Source of the DNA: Paenibacillus peoriae KCTC 3763
GTDB lineage: Bacteria > Bacillota > Bacilli > Paenibacillales > Paenibacillaceae
DNA: 64,000 bases
Assembly: GCF_000236805.1 (NCBI RefSeq)
Contig: NZ_AGFX01000001.1
Location: forward strand, 1 to 64,000
Reading direction: 5' to 3'
The notes under the pieces are model-generated. The model was not told the DNA's origin. It saw nothing but the letters and a program-made list of their open reading frames with translations, and did no database searches. Made by a program: the position numbers and the translations under genes. Shown here one piece after another: positions 50,761-58,610 of the stretch (position 1 is the first letter of the stretch; every line of letters begins with the position of its first letter).

Positions 50761-50934
50761 TTACTTCGATTTTGTTAGTTGGGTTGTTTCTGCTAAAATC
50801 TCATCTAATCGATGCATTGCTTTGTTTTTTCTAAAGATGTTAATGATAAAAATAAGAGCAAAAATTAAGAGCAGTATTTCACTTCCTAAGAGAAAAAGTA
50901 TAGACATTTCATGAAGAAATAATTCATCAAACAT
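50761..50934 (-). CDS. Small single-pass membrane protein
   Basis: 57 residues: a long N-terminal hydrophobic helix (ILFLLGSEILLLIFALIFIINIF), then a charged tail (RKNKAMHRLDEILAETTQLTKSK). ATG 50934 follows GGAGGTAATCTCT, a strong site that fixes the start; the longer frame lacks one. It has the same plan as the gene just downstream, and the two look like a pair. It is divergent from the secreted-protein gene at 51027. No family recognised; holin-like, toxin or immunity roles are all open. Confidence 0.55.
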   Translation of the reverse strand: MFDELFLHEMSILFLLGSEILLLIFALIFIINIFRKNKAMHRLDEILAETTQLTKSK

Positions 50935-51026
50935 AGAGATTACCTCCAATTATAATAATATTTGACATATAAATACATAATATGTTAATCTTCAAAAGTA
51001 TCATACCATATTAGAGGAGGAAGAAC

Positions 51027-51743
51027 ATGAAAAAAGTTGTAGCATCTGCAATATTGTCCGCTTCTCTTTTACTTTCAGTAGCACCCGTTAGTTTTGCAAG
51101 TGAGGTCCCTTCTGTTACATTTTCAAGTCAGGATTTAGATAAGATATCTGATCATTTAAATGATTTGGGTCTTTCTAAAGAAGTACAACAAAGTCTAATA
51201 GAAAAGATTAAGGTGGGAGAACTTCCTGATTCTGACAATCCAGAAAAAAAAGGTACTGGTATTACAAGTGAAACAGAATCATCAGATGGTTTGAAAATAC
51301 AAAGAACCACATTTCCTGATGGTTCCGTAATTCAGTCAACAATAGATCTTACAAACGCGAAAATAAAGGAAGAACATGTAATTACTCCAAATGATGTTTC
51401 AGGGGGATATGCCTCAGGAGGAACTGGTTATAGAACATTTACAAATGCAACAGTGAGAGAAGAAACTTCTTTCGTTAAAGCAAGATTTTTTGCTGATTAT
51501 ACATTAGTTCAAGGTGGCTATAGCTATATATCAGACGCTTATGATCCTTATGTTGATATAATTGGGGGATACTCAAGTGGAGATAATTTAGTTGTTGATC
51601 AACCTAAACAGACTGACTCAAGACCTGCTCGTGCAACCTTGACATTTACTTGGGTCAAAATAAATGGTTACTTTAGCTCTACATACAAATTATTTTTATA
51701 TGTTAACAACAGTTCAGTAAACTCACAATTACAAACATATTAA
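51027..51743 (+). CDS. Secreted protein of unknown function
   Basis: 238 residues with a clear Sec signal peptide (MKKVVASAILSASLLLSVAP, cleavage near SFASEV at about residue 25). The mature part has an acidic helical stretch (SSQDLDKISDHLNDLGLSKEVQQSLIEKI), a linker, and a C-terminal half rich in Tyr, Gly, Ser and beta-type segments (FVKARFFADYTLVQGGYSY, ATLTFTWVKINGYF). No catalytic motif, anchor or repeat is recognised. AGAGGAGGAAG precedes the ATG. Codon use is AT-rich like the rest of this island. A terminator follows. An antimicrobial or surface role is possible but not shown. Confidence 0.7.
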   Translation: MKKVVASAILSASLLLSVAPVSFASEVPSVTFSSQDLDKISDHLNDLGLSKEVQQSLIEKIKVGELPDSDNPEKKGTGITSETESSDGLKIQRTTFPDGSVIQSTIDLTNAKIKEEHVITPNDVSGGYASGGTGYRTFTNATVREETSFVKARFFADYTLVQGGYSYISDAYDPYVDIIGGYSSGDNLVVDQPKQTDSRPARATLTFTWVKINGYFSSTYKLFLYVNNSSVNSQLQTY

Positions 51744-51793
51744 TTAATAATTTGGTATTTTTTCTTATTATTCTATTTATAAGCGAGAAACAG

Positions 51794-51837
51794 AAAAGGC
51801 TTCCTCCAAGTTAAGTAAACTCTGGGGAGCCTTTTTT
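51794..51837 (+). terminator. Terminator after secreted-protein gene
   Basis: AAAAGGCTTCC and GGGGAGCCTTTT pair with small mismatches, ending in TTTTTT. Confidence 0.8.
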
Positions 51838-51839
51838 AT

Positions 51840-51859
51840 AAACATTTACGTAAATGTTT
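51840..51859. promoter_or_regulatory. Perfect 20-bp palindrome AAACATTTACGTAAATGTTT
   Basis: An uninterrupted palindrome in the gap between the terminator and the broken ribbon-helix-helix gene. It shares its core with the repeats at 50375-50412, 1.4 kb away. Confidence 0.55.
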
Positions 51860-51881
51860 TATGTACACATAAAATTAAATA

Positions 51882-52070
51882 TCAATTTTCCTTAAAGTAC
51901 ATTCTAAGAGCCTCATTAATAATACGAGTTTTTTCCCCTTTTCTCCCTTCTGCGCCTTCCTCATCAAGCTTCTTTTCAAATCATTTTCTAACCACACTAT
52001 ATCCCGTTTATATAATTCTTCAAATTTCTTCTTTTTAGGCTTCACAGGTTTACTTTCAAAAGAAGTGTCT
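51882..52070 (-). pseudogene. Frameshifted ribbon-helix-helix (CopG-like) DNA-binding protein
   Basis: On the minus strand one frame reads KPVKPKKKKFEELYKRDIVWLEND and then, after a shift of one base, another reads FEKKLDEEGAEGRKGEKTR and IINEALRMYFKEN with a stop at 51882. Together they make a typical small RHH protein (basic N-terminus, then RTRIINEAL-type helix). No start codon is visible in frame: an ATG upstream runs into a stop. So it is broken at least twice. The RHH family binds short palindromes, which fits the repeats nearby. Confidence 0.6.
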
Positions 52071-52331
52071 AAAGTTCTGGATGAACACTACTGCATAAAT
52101 TATATTCTACTAATTAATAACGTAATATATTATTGATGTAGGATATAAAATTTGTGAAACAAGCAAAAAAATAGTATTTTACCATAAATATTTGATAAAA
52201 AATATCTAGTCAAGCTGGTGAACAATTAAGCTCATGAATATTTAATGGCTAGAATTTTAGAAAAAAAGATATGAACTATAGCTTAGAGAAGTAAGTTGAC
52301 ATTAAATTTTCAATACAAGTGTTAGCATGAT
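52071..52331. other. AT-rich gap with nothing recognised
   Basis: Very AT-rich sequence between the broken RHH gene and the inverted-repeat element. No gene, strong promoter or stable hairpin was identified. Confidence 0.5.
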
Positions 52332-52501
52332 CGTGCAACCAAAACAGCAGCGGAGAGGGCGGAATCGTTCTGAAGAAGCGTTAGCGTTCGCCTTTGCCCC
52401 CGGATTTCTACCTATAAAAACTATAATCAGGAAATCCGCGGGCAACAGCGATCGGAAGAATGATCCGTCCGCGTAGCGACCGCTATTGCACAAAAATTTC
52501 A
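52332..52501. repeat. Long imperfect inverted-repeat element (copy B)
   Basis: Arms of about 75 bp (52332-52411 and 52429-52501) pair around a short loop. The left has AGCGG..GGCGGAATCGTTCT, AGAAGCGTTAGCGTTCGCC and CGGATTTC; the right has GAAATCCGCGGGCAACAGCG, ATCGGAAGAATGATCC and CGACCGCT. GTGCAA and TTGCAC mark the outer ends. The blocks AGAAGCG..AGCGTTCGCC and GGCAACAGCGATCG are shared with the element at 28948-29147. It is more GC-rich than its AT-rich surroundings. A minus-strand open frame across it is considered spurious. Confidence 0.75.
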
Positions 52502-52646
52502 CTCCAAACGTCGCTTTATTTTGACAATTCATTTCATAAATAGATATAATTTATGGGATAAAACTTGCAGAAAACCGGGGGTTTACCCGATTTTTGCATA
52601 ACATCACATGATATATAATTATTTAAAAATGAATCGAGGCTGACGA

Positions 52647-53228
52647 ATGAGCAATCAATCGATGGACATGCTTCTCACCAAGGATATCGTGCGTGAAGGG
52701 GAAACGATTTTGCGTACGAAGGTTGATCCGGTATGCCTGCCGCTGTCTGAAGAGGACCTTCAACAGATGCAATGGATGCTGGATTATCTGAAAAATAGCC
52801 AAAATGAAGAGCTGGCCACCCGCTATGAGCTGCGCCCGGGTGTAGGGCTATCCGCCAACCAGGTAGGTCTGAATAAAAGAATGTGCGCTATCTATTATGA
52901 GGATGGAGACCAAACGATAGAGTATGCGTTGTTTAATCCGAAGCTGGTCAGCCACTCCACATCCATGATTTATTTGGAACAGGGTGAAGGATGCTTGTCA
53001 GTGGATCGTTACATACCCGGATATGTTCCGCGTTATGAAAAAATTCGCATCAAGGCTTATTTGCCGGACGGAACGCAGGAGCTACTGACCTTCAAAGGCT
53101 ATGCAGCGGTTGTGGTACAGCATGAAATGGACCATTTAGACGGTATTATGTTCTATGACCGCATCAATCCGGAAGATCCGCATAAGCTTCCACAGGGAGT
53201 TCATATTGAACCTTTTGTGCGCAAATAG
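52647..53228 (+). CDS. def: Peptide deformylase
   Basis: A 193-residue metalloenzyme that removes the formyl group from new protein N-termini. All three family motifs are present: GVGLSANQVG (65-74), EGCLSV with metal ligand Cys116, and QHEMDHLDG with His159, catalytic Glu160 and His163. The insertion pattern and length fit the type 2 (Gram-positive) enzymes. It starts at ATG with a weak GAGGCTGA upstream. It lies just past the AT-rich island and 177 bp before the sensor kinase gene. Confidence 0.95.
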   Translation: MSNQSMDMLLTKDIVREGETILRTKVDPVCLPLSEEDLQQMQWMLDYLKNSQNEELATRYELRPGVGLSANQVGLNKRMCAIYYEDGDQTIEYALFNPKLVSHSTSMIYLEQGEGCLSVDRYIPGYVPRYEKIRIKAYLPDGTQELLTFKGYAAVVVQHEMDHLDGIMFYDRINPEDPHKLPQGVHIEPFVRK

Positions 53229-53405
53229 TTCATGATCCGTAAAGTGTGGTGACTTCGTTCGCCACATTTTTAATTTTCAAGAAAATATGGATATATATGT
53301 TGCGAAGCTTTAAACTGGAGTCATATACCTGTAGTCACATACATTGAACTGATAAATGTGAGATATACACGGAAATGTAAGCGCTTATTTTACTGGGGGG
53401 ATGGC

Positions 53406-55196
53406 ATGTATCGTGGAGTAAGGCATTTGATGAACAATATGCGCATGCGGAATAAACTGCTCTTCTCCTACGTGCTGATTGTCATGATCCCGGTGCTGGT
53501 GGTGGGCGGCTGTGTTACTTTTTATTTGCGTCAGCAGGCACTTGACAGTGCGATTGCCCAGACGGTAAACAATGTGGAAAAGATTAAGAGCCAGACTGCA
53601 AATTTACTGCGTGTGCCAACAGATATTTCCAATGGGCTGATGTTCGATAAAAGGCTCAGGGAAATGGCGAACCACCGTTATTCGGGCATGGTTGAGCTAA
53701 TGAATGCGTATCATCAATACAAGGATTTTAATGAGTATGTGCAGCAATATCGAGAAATTGCTACCGTCCGGTTTTATTCATATAATCCGACGCTTGTCAA
53801 TAATCTGGAGTTTATTCCAGTGGACTCCAACATAGAGCGTCAGGAATGGTTCAAAACGGCCTTGAAGGGGACAGCAATTAACTGGTTTTATATTCAGGAT
53901 AAAGAGGATAATCCGGTTAATCGCTTGAGTCTGGTGCGGCAAATTCCGTTTCCCGAATACAATACCAAGGGAGTTTTGATGATAGCGCTGAGTCAGACGG
54001 AGCTGAATCATATGCTGAGCAAGGAGCCGTTTGAAACACTGATTGCGGATCGCAACGGGATTGTGGTCGCAGCAACGAATCCACAATCGGTGGGGCAGAC
54101 ATTGGCAGGTTTACATCTGGGCTTTGATGTCCAGCGGGCGGGTAAAGGTATATATGAAGCCAAAATAAACGGAAAGCCCTCGAACATTATTGTGGATGAG
54201 CTGCTGCCGACCTCAAGTGTGAGCGGATTCACAATTATTTCGGTATTTTCGACGGAACATATCGTGCAGGGGGCGAACCGGGTCAGCCTGATTGGTGCAT
54301 TATGTGTTCTTGCGGTACTGATCATGGCGCTGATTTTGATTACCATCATTTCGTGGCTCATTACCAAACGGCTACAGCGGTTGAGCTATGAACTGGGTAA
54401 AGTAGCCTCAGGCGATTTCCATGTGGTGTCAAGTGTGGAGGGAAGGGACGAGATCGGGGATTTATCCCGCCGTTTCAACTATATGGTGACCAGCATCCGC
54501 CAACTCATGACGCAGGTATACGAAGCGAGTGAGCAAAATAACAGACTCGAACTGGCGCAAAAGGATATCAAGCTAAAAATGATGGCCAGTCAAATTAATC
54601 CGCACTTCCTGTTTAATGCGCTGGAGTCTATCCGAATGAAGGCGCATCTGAACGGGGAAGCCGAGATTGCAACGACGGTGCGTTTGCTTGGCAGGCTGAT
54701 GCGGCGGAATCTGGAGATTGGCAGCGGTACAACGACGGTGCGTCAGGAACTGGATATGGTGCGGTCCTATTTGCAAATTCAGCAGTTCCGATTCGGGAAT
54801 CGTTTGATCTATGAAGTGAATCTGGAAGAGCACGCTGAGGACATATCCATCCCTCCTCTAATCATACAGCCGCTGGTGGAAAATGCAGTGATTCATGGCC
54901 TCGAAAATAAGGAAGAGCCGGTTACGGTAAAAGTAGATATCACAATGGAGCAACGAGAGCTGCACATTAAAGTAGCGGATGATGGAATTGGCATGGAAGC
55001 AGAGCAACTGGCCCGCCTGCTGGCACGGATCAAGGGAACGGATGAGCCGGAAGGGAGTAGTATTGGTCTGCGTAATGTCCACCAACGTCTAACGTTGATG
55101 TATGGCGAACGTTATGGTCTGCAGATTGAAAGCGTGTTGCAGGCAGGAACAACCGTATACTTTTCCATACCCAAGGAGGAAGGTTCGAATGTATAA
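53406..55196 (+). CDS. Sensor histidine kinase, YesM type
   Basis: A 596-residue membrane kinase. Helix 1 lies near 17-40 (LLFSYVLIVMIPVLVVGG), followed by an extracellular sensing domain of about 250 residues, helix 2 near 290-315, a HAMP domain (RRLSYELGKVASGDF-like), the His_kinase domain with phospho-acceptor His400 in QINPHFLFNALE, and a HATPase with VENAVIHGLENK and DDGIGM. The start was moved to ATG 53406, where TACTGGGGGG precedes it. It overlaps the response regulator gene by 8 bp. YesM/YesN-type pairs often control sugar transporters, but no such genes are next to this one, so its target is open. Confidence 0.9.
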   Translation: MYRGVRHLMNNMRMRNKLLFSYVLIVMIPVLVVGGCVTFYLRQQALDSAIAQTVNNVEKIKSQTANLLRVPTDISNGLMFDKRLREMANHRYSGMVELMNAYHQYKDFNEYVQQYREIATVRFYSYNPTLVNNLEFIPVDSNIERQEWFKTALKGTAINWFYIQDKEDNPVNRLSLVRQIPFPEYNTKGVLMIALSQTELNHMLSKEPFETLIADRNGIVVAATNPQSVGQTLAGLHLGFDVQRAGKGIYEAKINGKPSNIIVDELLPTSSVSGFTIISVFSTEHIVQGANRVSLIGALCVLAVLIMALILITIISWLITKRLQRLSYELGKVASGDFHVVSSVEGRDEIGDLSRRFNYMVTSIRQLMTQVYEASEQNNRLELAQKDIKLKMMASQINPHFLFNALESIRMKAHLNGEAEIATTVRLLGRLMRRNLEIGSGTTTVRQELDMVRSYLQIQQFRFGNRLIYEVNLEEHAEDISIPPLIIQPLVENAVIHGLENKEEPVTVKVDITMEQRELHIKVADDGIGMEAEQLARLLARIKGTDEPEGSSIGLRNVHQRLTLMYGERYGLQIESVLQAGTTVYFSIPKEEGSNV

Positions 55197-56829
55197 AGCG
55201 ATGATTGTGGATGATGAGCCTGCGATTCGAGAGGGACTGTCCTCCATTATTGACTGGGGGGATTGTGGCTTTCGGATTGTAGATACAGCAGGGAGCGGGC
55301 GCGAGGCTTTGGAAAAATTCGGAGAGCACCAGCCGGAGCTGGTTATTGTCGATATTCGTATGCCAGGCATGAGTGGGCTGGAGGTCATACGGAACATACG
55401 TGAAATGAACAGTGAGCCGTTCCATTTTCTTATATTAAGCGGATATGCAGACTTTGATTATGCCCGACAAGCCATGGGCTTCGGAGTGGATGGTTATTTG
55501 TTGAAGCCTGTCGATGAGGAAGAGATGACGACAGAGCTGAAACGGGTACGACGAAGCATTGACGACGAAAAGGAAAACGGCAAGTGGGGAGGTGCTTCTC
55601 ACCATGACCGTGATTGGATTGAAGCACTGCTGTTCCCGGTTCAAGCGGATAGGGCTATCCGCGATTCAAGGGAAATTGGCAGTCCTTTGGATGAAGAGAT
55701 ACGACAAAATGAACAGTACGGGCAGCATCTGGCGCTGCCGGCTTTGGATTGGGCCAGCTATCAGATTATTTTGCTGGATCTGCGGATACCTGACTGGGAT
55801 CGGCAAGCCCGGCAATCGGCAGCCAAACAGCGTCTGGCAGAGATGTGTCGGGAGCAGGGTAGAGGCATGGTGTTTGAGGCCGGAATCTATACAGGCCTGC
55901 TGCTTCCCGCCACGGTGAGAACAGAGGAAAAGGCTGCCGCGCTGCTGGCTTCCTGGCGACAAGAGCTAAAGCCGTGGGCAACCGAGATTTATGTGGCTGC
56001 TGGTGATCCGGTGGCGAAACTAACCGATATTCCCAGCTCTTTTGAACAGGCGCTGCGGTTATTAGAGCGTACCTTTCTGTTTGGGATGGAAAGGGTGATG
56101 CTCTTCAGTGATCTGCATCCATTGGAAGCGATGAACGCCGGAATGGACGAGGCGTCCAATAAAACAGTAGACCCCGCGCGTTACGCAGAAAAGCTTTACT
56201 ATGCGCTGGACATGGCAAGCCGGGAAGCGGCGTTACGTGTATTAAAGGAAATGGAAGTCCAATTTCCTCAGGTTTATCGCACGGAAGCTGCAATTAAGGC
56301 GGCATTTGCCCAGGCGTTTACGTTGGCGCTCAATAAGTATGCGACTGGACAGGATCAGAGCCGAGCGGTGTTGGAGGAGCATTCGAGCTTGATTACCGAT
56401 GTATATGCCTATTCTACACTGGGCGAACTGGTCGATCACTCTGTTGAGCATATATTGCAATGGATAGGTCAGACTGACTCAGGCGGCAAGGAGATCATTA
56501 TGAAGCAAATGATAGATTTCATACATAGTCACTATGATGAAAATTTGCGGCTGGAGTTATTGGCAGACATGTTCCACTACAACAGTGGTTATTTGGGCAA
56601 ACTGTTTAAAAGCCATACCGGCGAGGCTTTTAATGCCTACCTGGATAAAGTAAGGATTGAGCGAGCCAGGGAATTGCTTGCACAGGGAATTAAGGTGCAT
56701 CAGGTAGCAGGTCGTGTGGGGTATGCGAATGCTGATTATTTTCATAGCAAATTCAAAAAGTACGCAGGGATGTCGCCTTCCTCCTACCGTAATCGGGTTC
56801 AGAATAACGGAGGGACGGATGGCTGTTAA
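55189..56829 (+). CDS. Response regulator, YesN type (receiver plus AraC HTH)
   Basis: A 546-residue regulator. Residues 1-125 are a receiver domain (MIVDDEP with Asp8/Asp9, phospho-acceptor Asp55 in VIVDIRMPG, Lys in LLKPVDEEE). A long middle region of unknown fold follows, and the last 100 residues are an AraC-type double HTH (LRLELLADMFHYNSGYLGKLFK, GYANADYFHSKFKKYAGMSP). The start is ATG 55189 behind AAGGAGGAAGG, overlapping the kinase gene by 8 bp; the longer upstream frame is inside the kinase gene. The kinase is the expected partner. A strong terminator follows. Confidence 0.91.
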   Translation: MYKAMIVDDEPAIREGLSSIIDWGDCGFRIVDTAGSGREALEKFGEHQPELVIVDIRMPGMSGLEVIRNIREMNSEPFHFLILSGYADFDYARQAMGFGVDGYLLKPVDEEEMTTELKRVRRSIDDEKENGKWGGASHHDRDWIEALLFPVQADRAIRDSREIGSPLDEEIRQNEQYGQHLALPALDWASYQIILLDLRIPDWDRQARQSAAKQRLAEMCREQGRGMVFEAGIYTGLLLPATVRTEEKAAALLASWRQELKPWATEIYVAAGDPVAKLTDIPSSFEQALRLLERTFLFGMERVMLFSDLHPLEAMNAGMDEASNKTVDPARYAEKLYYALDMASREAALRVLKEMEVQFPQVYRTEAAIKAAFAQAFTLALNKYATGQDQSRAVLEEHSSLITDVYAYSTLGELVDHSVEHILQWIGQTDSGGKEIIMKQMIDFIHSHYDENLRLELLADMFHYNSGYLGKLFKSHTGEAFNAYLDKVRIERARELLAQGIKVHQVAGRVGYANADYFHSKFKKYAGMSPSSYRNRVQNNGGTDGC

Positions 56830-56854
56830 TCGATTCCCTCGGTATCATTCTATG

Positions 56855-56910
56855 AAGTCTCTCTTGCAGATGTCGGAGGAAGGTTCTCCGAACGAAGAGA
56901 GACTTTTTTT
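56855..56910 (+). terminator. Terminator after two-component genes
   Basis: AAGTCTCTCTT and AAGAGAGACTT form a perfect 11-bp outer stem with an inner GGAG/CTCC stem, followed by TTTTTTT. Confidence 0.9.
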
Positions 56911-56962
56911 GTGAGAAAAAATTGAAGTAGATCAATCGCAAATGTCACACTAATTAGAGAAT

Positions 56963-57020
56963 TTGAGTCGATTTCACAAATTTGCCATCGTTACGACACA
57001 ACTTTGACACGGTGTTCACA
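56963..57020. promoter_or_regulatory. Two weak Rex-box-like sites upstream of cydA
   Basis: TTGAGTCGATTTCACAA (56963-56979) and TTGACACGGTGTTCACA (57004-57020) each keep TTG and TTCACA, resembling the Rex consensus TTGTGAAATATTTCACAA with several mismatches. They lie upstream of a TATAAT at 57053. Confidence 0.4.
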
Positions 57021-57052
57021 CTTTCGATTCTATTTCATTCAAATCTATTCTA

Positions 57053-57058
57053 TATAAT
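57053..57058 (+). promoter_or_regulatory. Likely -10 box of the cyd operon promoter
   Basis: TATAAT about 150 bp upstream of cydA. No good -35 box at the right spacing, so activation or another start site is possible. Confidence 0.4.
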
Positions 57059-57112
57059 GTTGTTATTCTGAAGTCGGGTCATGATAAAAAAATGATCAAT
57101 TCATATGCGACA

Positions 57113-57130
57113 AAGTGAATGTTATCACAA
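57113..57130. promoter_or_regulatory. Rex-box-like site downstream of the cyd promoter
   Basis: AAGTGAATGTTATCACAA has the GTGA-N6-TCAC core of Rex operators and the right 18-bp length. It is the best of three candidates in this leader. Rex leaves such sites when NADH is high relative to NAD+, raising bd oxidase. Confidence 0.55.
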
Positions 57131-57203
57131 AGTTTGAATGTTGGCTTCAGAGACTAATTTAGCATGCGATTCTTAAGAAAAGTACAGGGGGAGGAATAAC
57201 ATC

Positions 57204-58610
57204 ATGGACGTATTAGAATTGGCACGGTTGCAGTTTGCGACAACCACGATTCTTCACTTTGTTTACGTGCCGATCTCCATTGGATTGTCACTGTTGGTGG
57301 CGATCATGGAGACCATGTATGTAATCAAAAAAAATGATTTGTACAAAAAAATGGCTCAATTTTGGGGAACGTTTCTGCTAATCAACTTTGCAGTGGGCGT
57401 GGTAACCGGGATTTTACAGGAATTTCAGTTCGGGATGAACTGGTCCGACTTTTCCCGTTTTGTCGGCGATGTATTTGGTACGCCGCTGGCGATTGAAGCA
57501 CTGCTTGCATTTTTTCTGGAATCCACTTTTATCGGCTTATGGGTATTCGGTTGGGAAAGGCTGTCCAAGGGTGTCCATTTAATTTGTATGTGGCTGGTTT
57601 CCATCGGTACGATGCTCTCCGCTTTGTGGATTCTGGCTGCCAATTCGTTCATGCAGCGTCCCGTAGGATATGGGATCGTAAATGGACGTGCAGAAATGCA
57701 GGATTTTGCTGCTCTGCTAACGAACGAGCAGCTTATGTGGGAGTACCCTCACACCATATTTGCCGCCATTGCAACCGGGGCTTTCCTCGTAGCAGGTATT
57801 AGTGCCTGGAAGCTGATGCATAAAAAGAATATGGACTTTTTTAAGCCTTCTTTTAAATTGAGTATTATTGTTGCATTAATCAGTGCCATTGCTATTCCTT
57901 TGTTTGGTCATGGACAGGCTCAATATTTGGTCAAAACACAGCCCATGAAGATGGCTGCCAGTGAAGCCCTGTGGGAAAACAGCGGCGATCCGGCGCCTTG
58001 GACGGTTGTGGCGTGGATTGATCCTGGACAGCAGGAGAATACCTTTGAGATTAAAGTTCCGTTTGCACTGAGTTTTCTGTCGTATAGCAAGTTTTCCGGC
58101 TCCGTGCCTGGTATGAAGGAGCTTCAGGCACAGTATGAAAAAAGCTACGGTCCGGGTGATTATATCCCGCCAGTGCGTACTACCTTCTGGAGCTTCCGCA
58201 TTATGATTGCGGCGGGATGTGCCATGATTGCACTTGCTCTATACGGAGCTTACCTGAGTTTGCGCAAAAAATTGGAGGGCTCGCATCGTTGGTTCTACCG
58301 TCTGATGCTGTGGGGGATATCGCTTCCATTCATTGGGAATACTGCGGGCTGGATCATGACCGAAATGGGGCGCCAGCCGTGGACCGTGTTTGGTTTGCTT
58401 CAAACGAAAGATTCCGTTTCACCTACCGTTGTAGCAGGAGAAGTGCTGTTCTCACTGATTGCATTTACGACGCTGTATCTCGTTTTAACGGGTATACTGG
58501 CATTCCTGTTTGCTCGTACGGCTCGTAAAGGTCCAGATATTGAGCCGCATCAGCATACGGTCATTCATGATCCATTTGCTCAAGGGGGTGACACCATTGT
58601 CGTTAAATGA
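57204..58610 (+). CDS. cydA: Cytochrome bd ubiquinol oxidase subunit I
   Basis: A 468-residue membrane subunit that carries the haems and oxidises quinol. His18 (TTTILHFVYVP) fits the haem b595 ligand. The quinol-loop and haem regions include GMNWSDFSRFVGDVFG, EALLAFFLESTFIGLW, and GWIMTEMGRQPWTVFGLLQT. The Q-loop is short, as in Gram-positive bd oxidases. ATG follows CAGGGGGAGGAA. It is first in cydABDC, and the next gene overlaps its 3' end by 14 bp. Rex-like sites upstream suggest induction at low oxygen. Confidence 0.95.
   Translation: MDVLELARLQFATTTILHFVYVPISIGLSLLVAIMETMYVIKKNDLYKKMAQFWGTFLLINFAVGVVTGILQEFQFGMNWSDFSRFVGDVFGTPLAIEALLAFFLESTFIGLWVFGWERLSKGVHLICMWLVSIGTMLSALWILAANSFMQRPVGYGIVNGRAEMQDFAALLTNEQLMWEYPHTIFAAIATGAFLVAGISAWKLMHKKNMDFFKPSFKLSIIVALISAIAIPLFGHGQAQYLVKTQPMKMAASEALWENSGDPAPWTVVAWIDPGQQENTFEIKVPFALSFLSYSKFSGSVPGMKELQAQYEKSYGPGDYIPPVRTTFWSFRIMIAAGCAMIALALYGAYLSLRKKLEGSHRWFYRLMLWGISLPFIGNTAGWIMTEMGRQPWTVFGLLQTKDSVSPTVVAGEVLFSLIAFTTLYLVLTGILAFLFARTARKGPDIEPHQHTVIHDPFAQGGDTIVVK

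Noticed and set aside
52302-52532. Minus-strand 76-codon frame over the second inverted-repeat element
   Set aside because: The frame is a by-product of the structured repeat; no RBS or domain.
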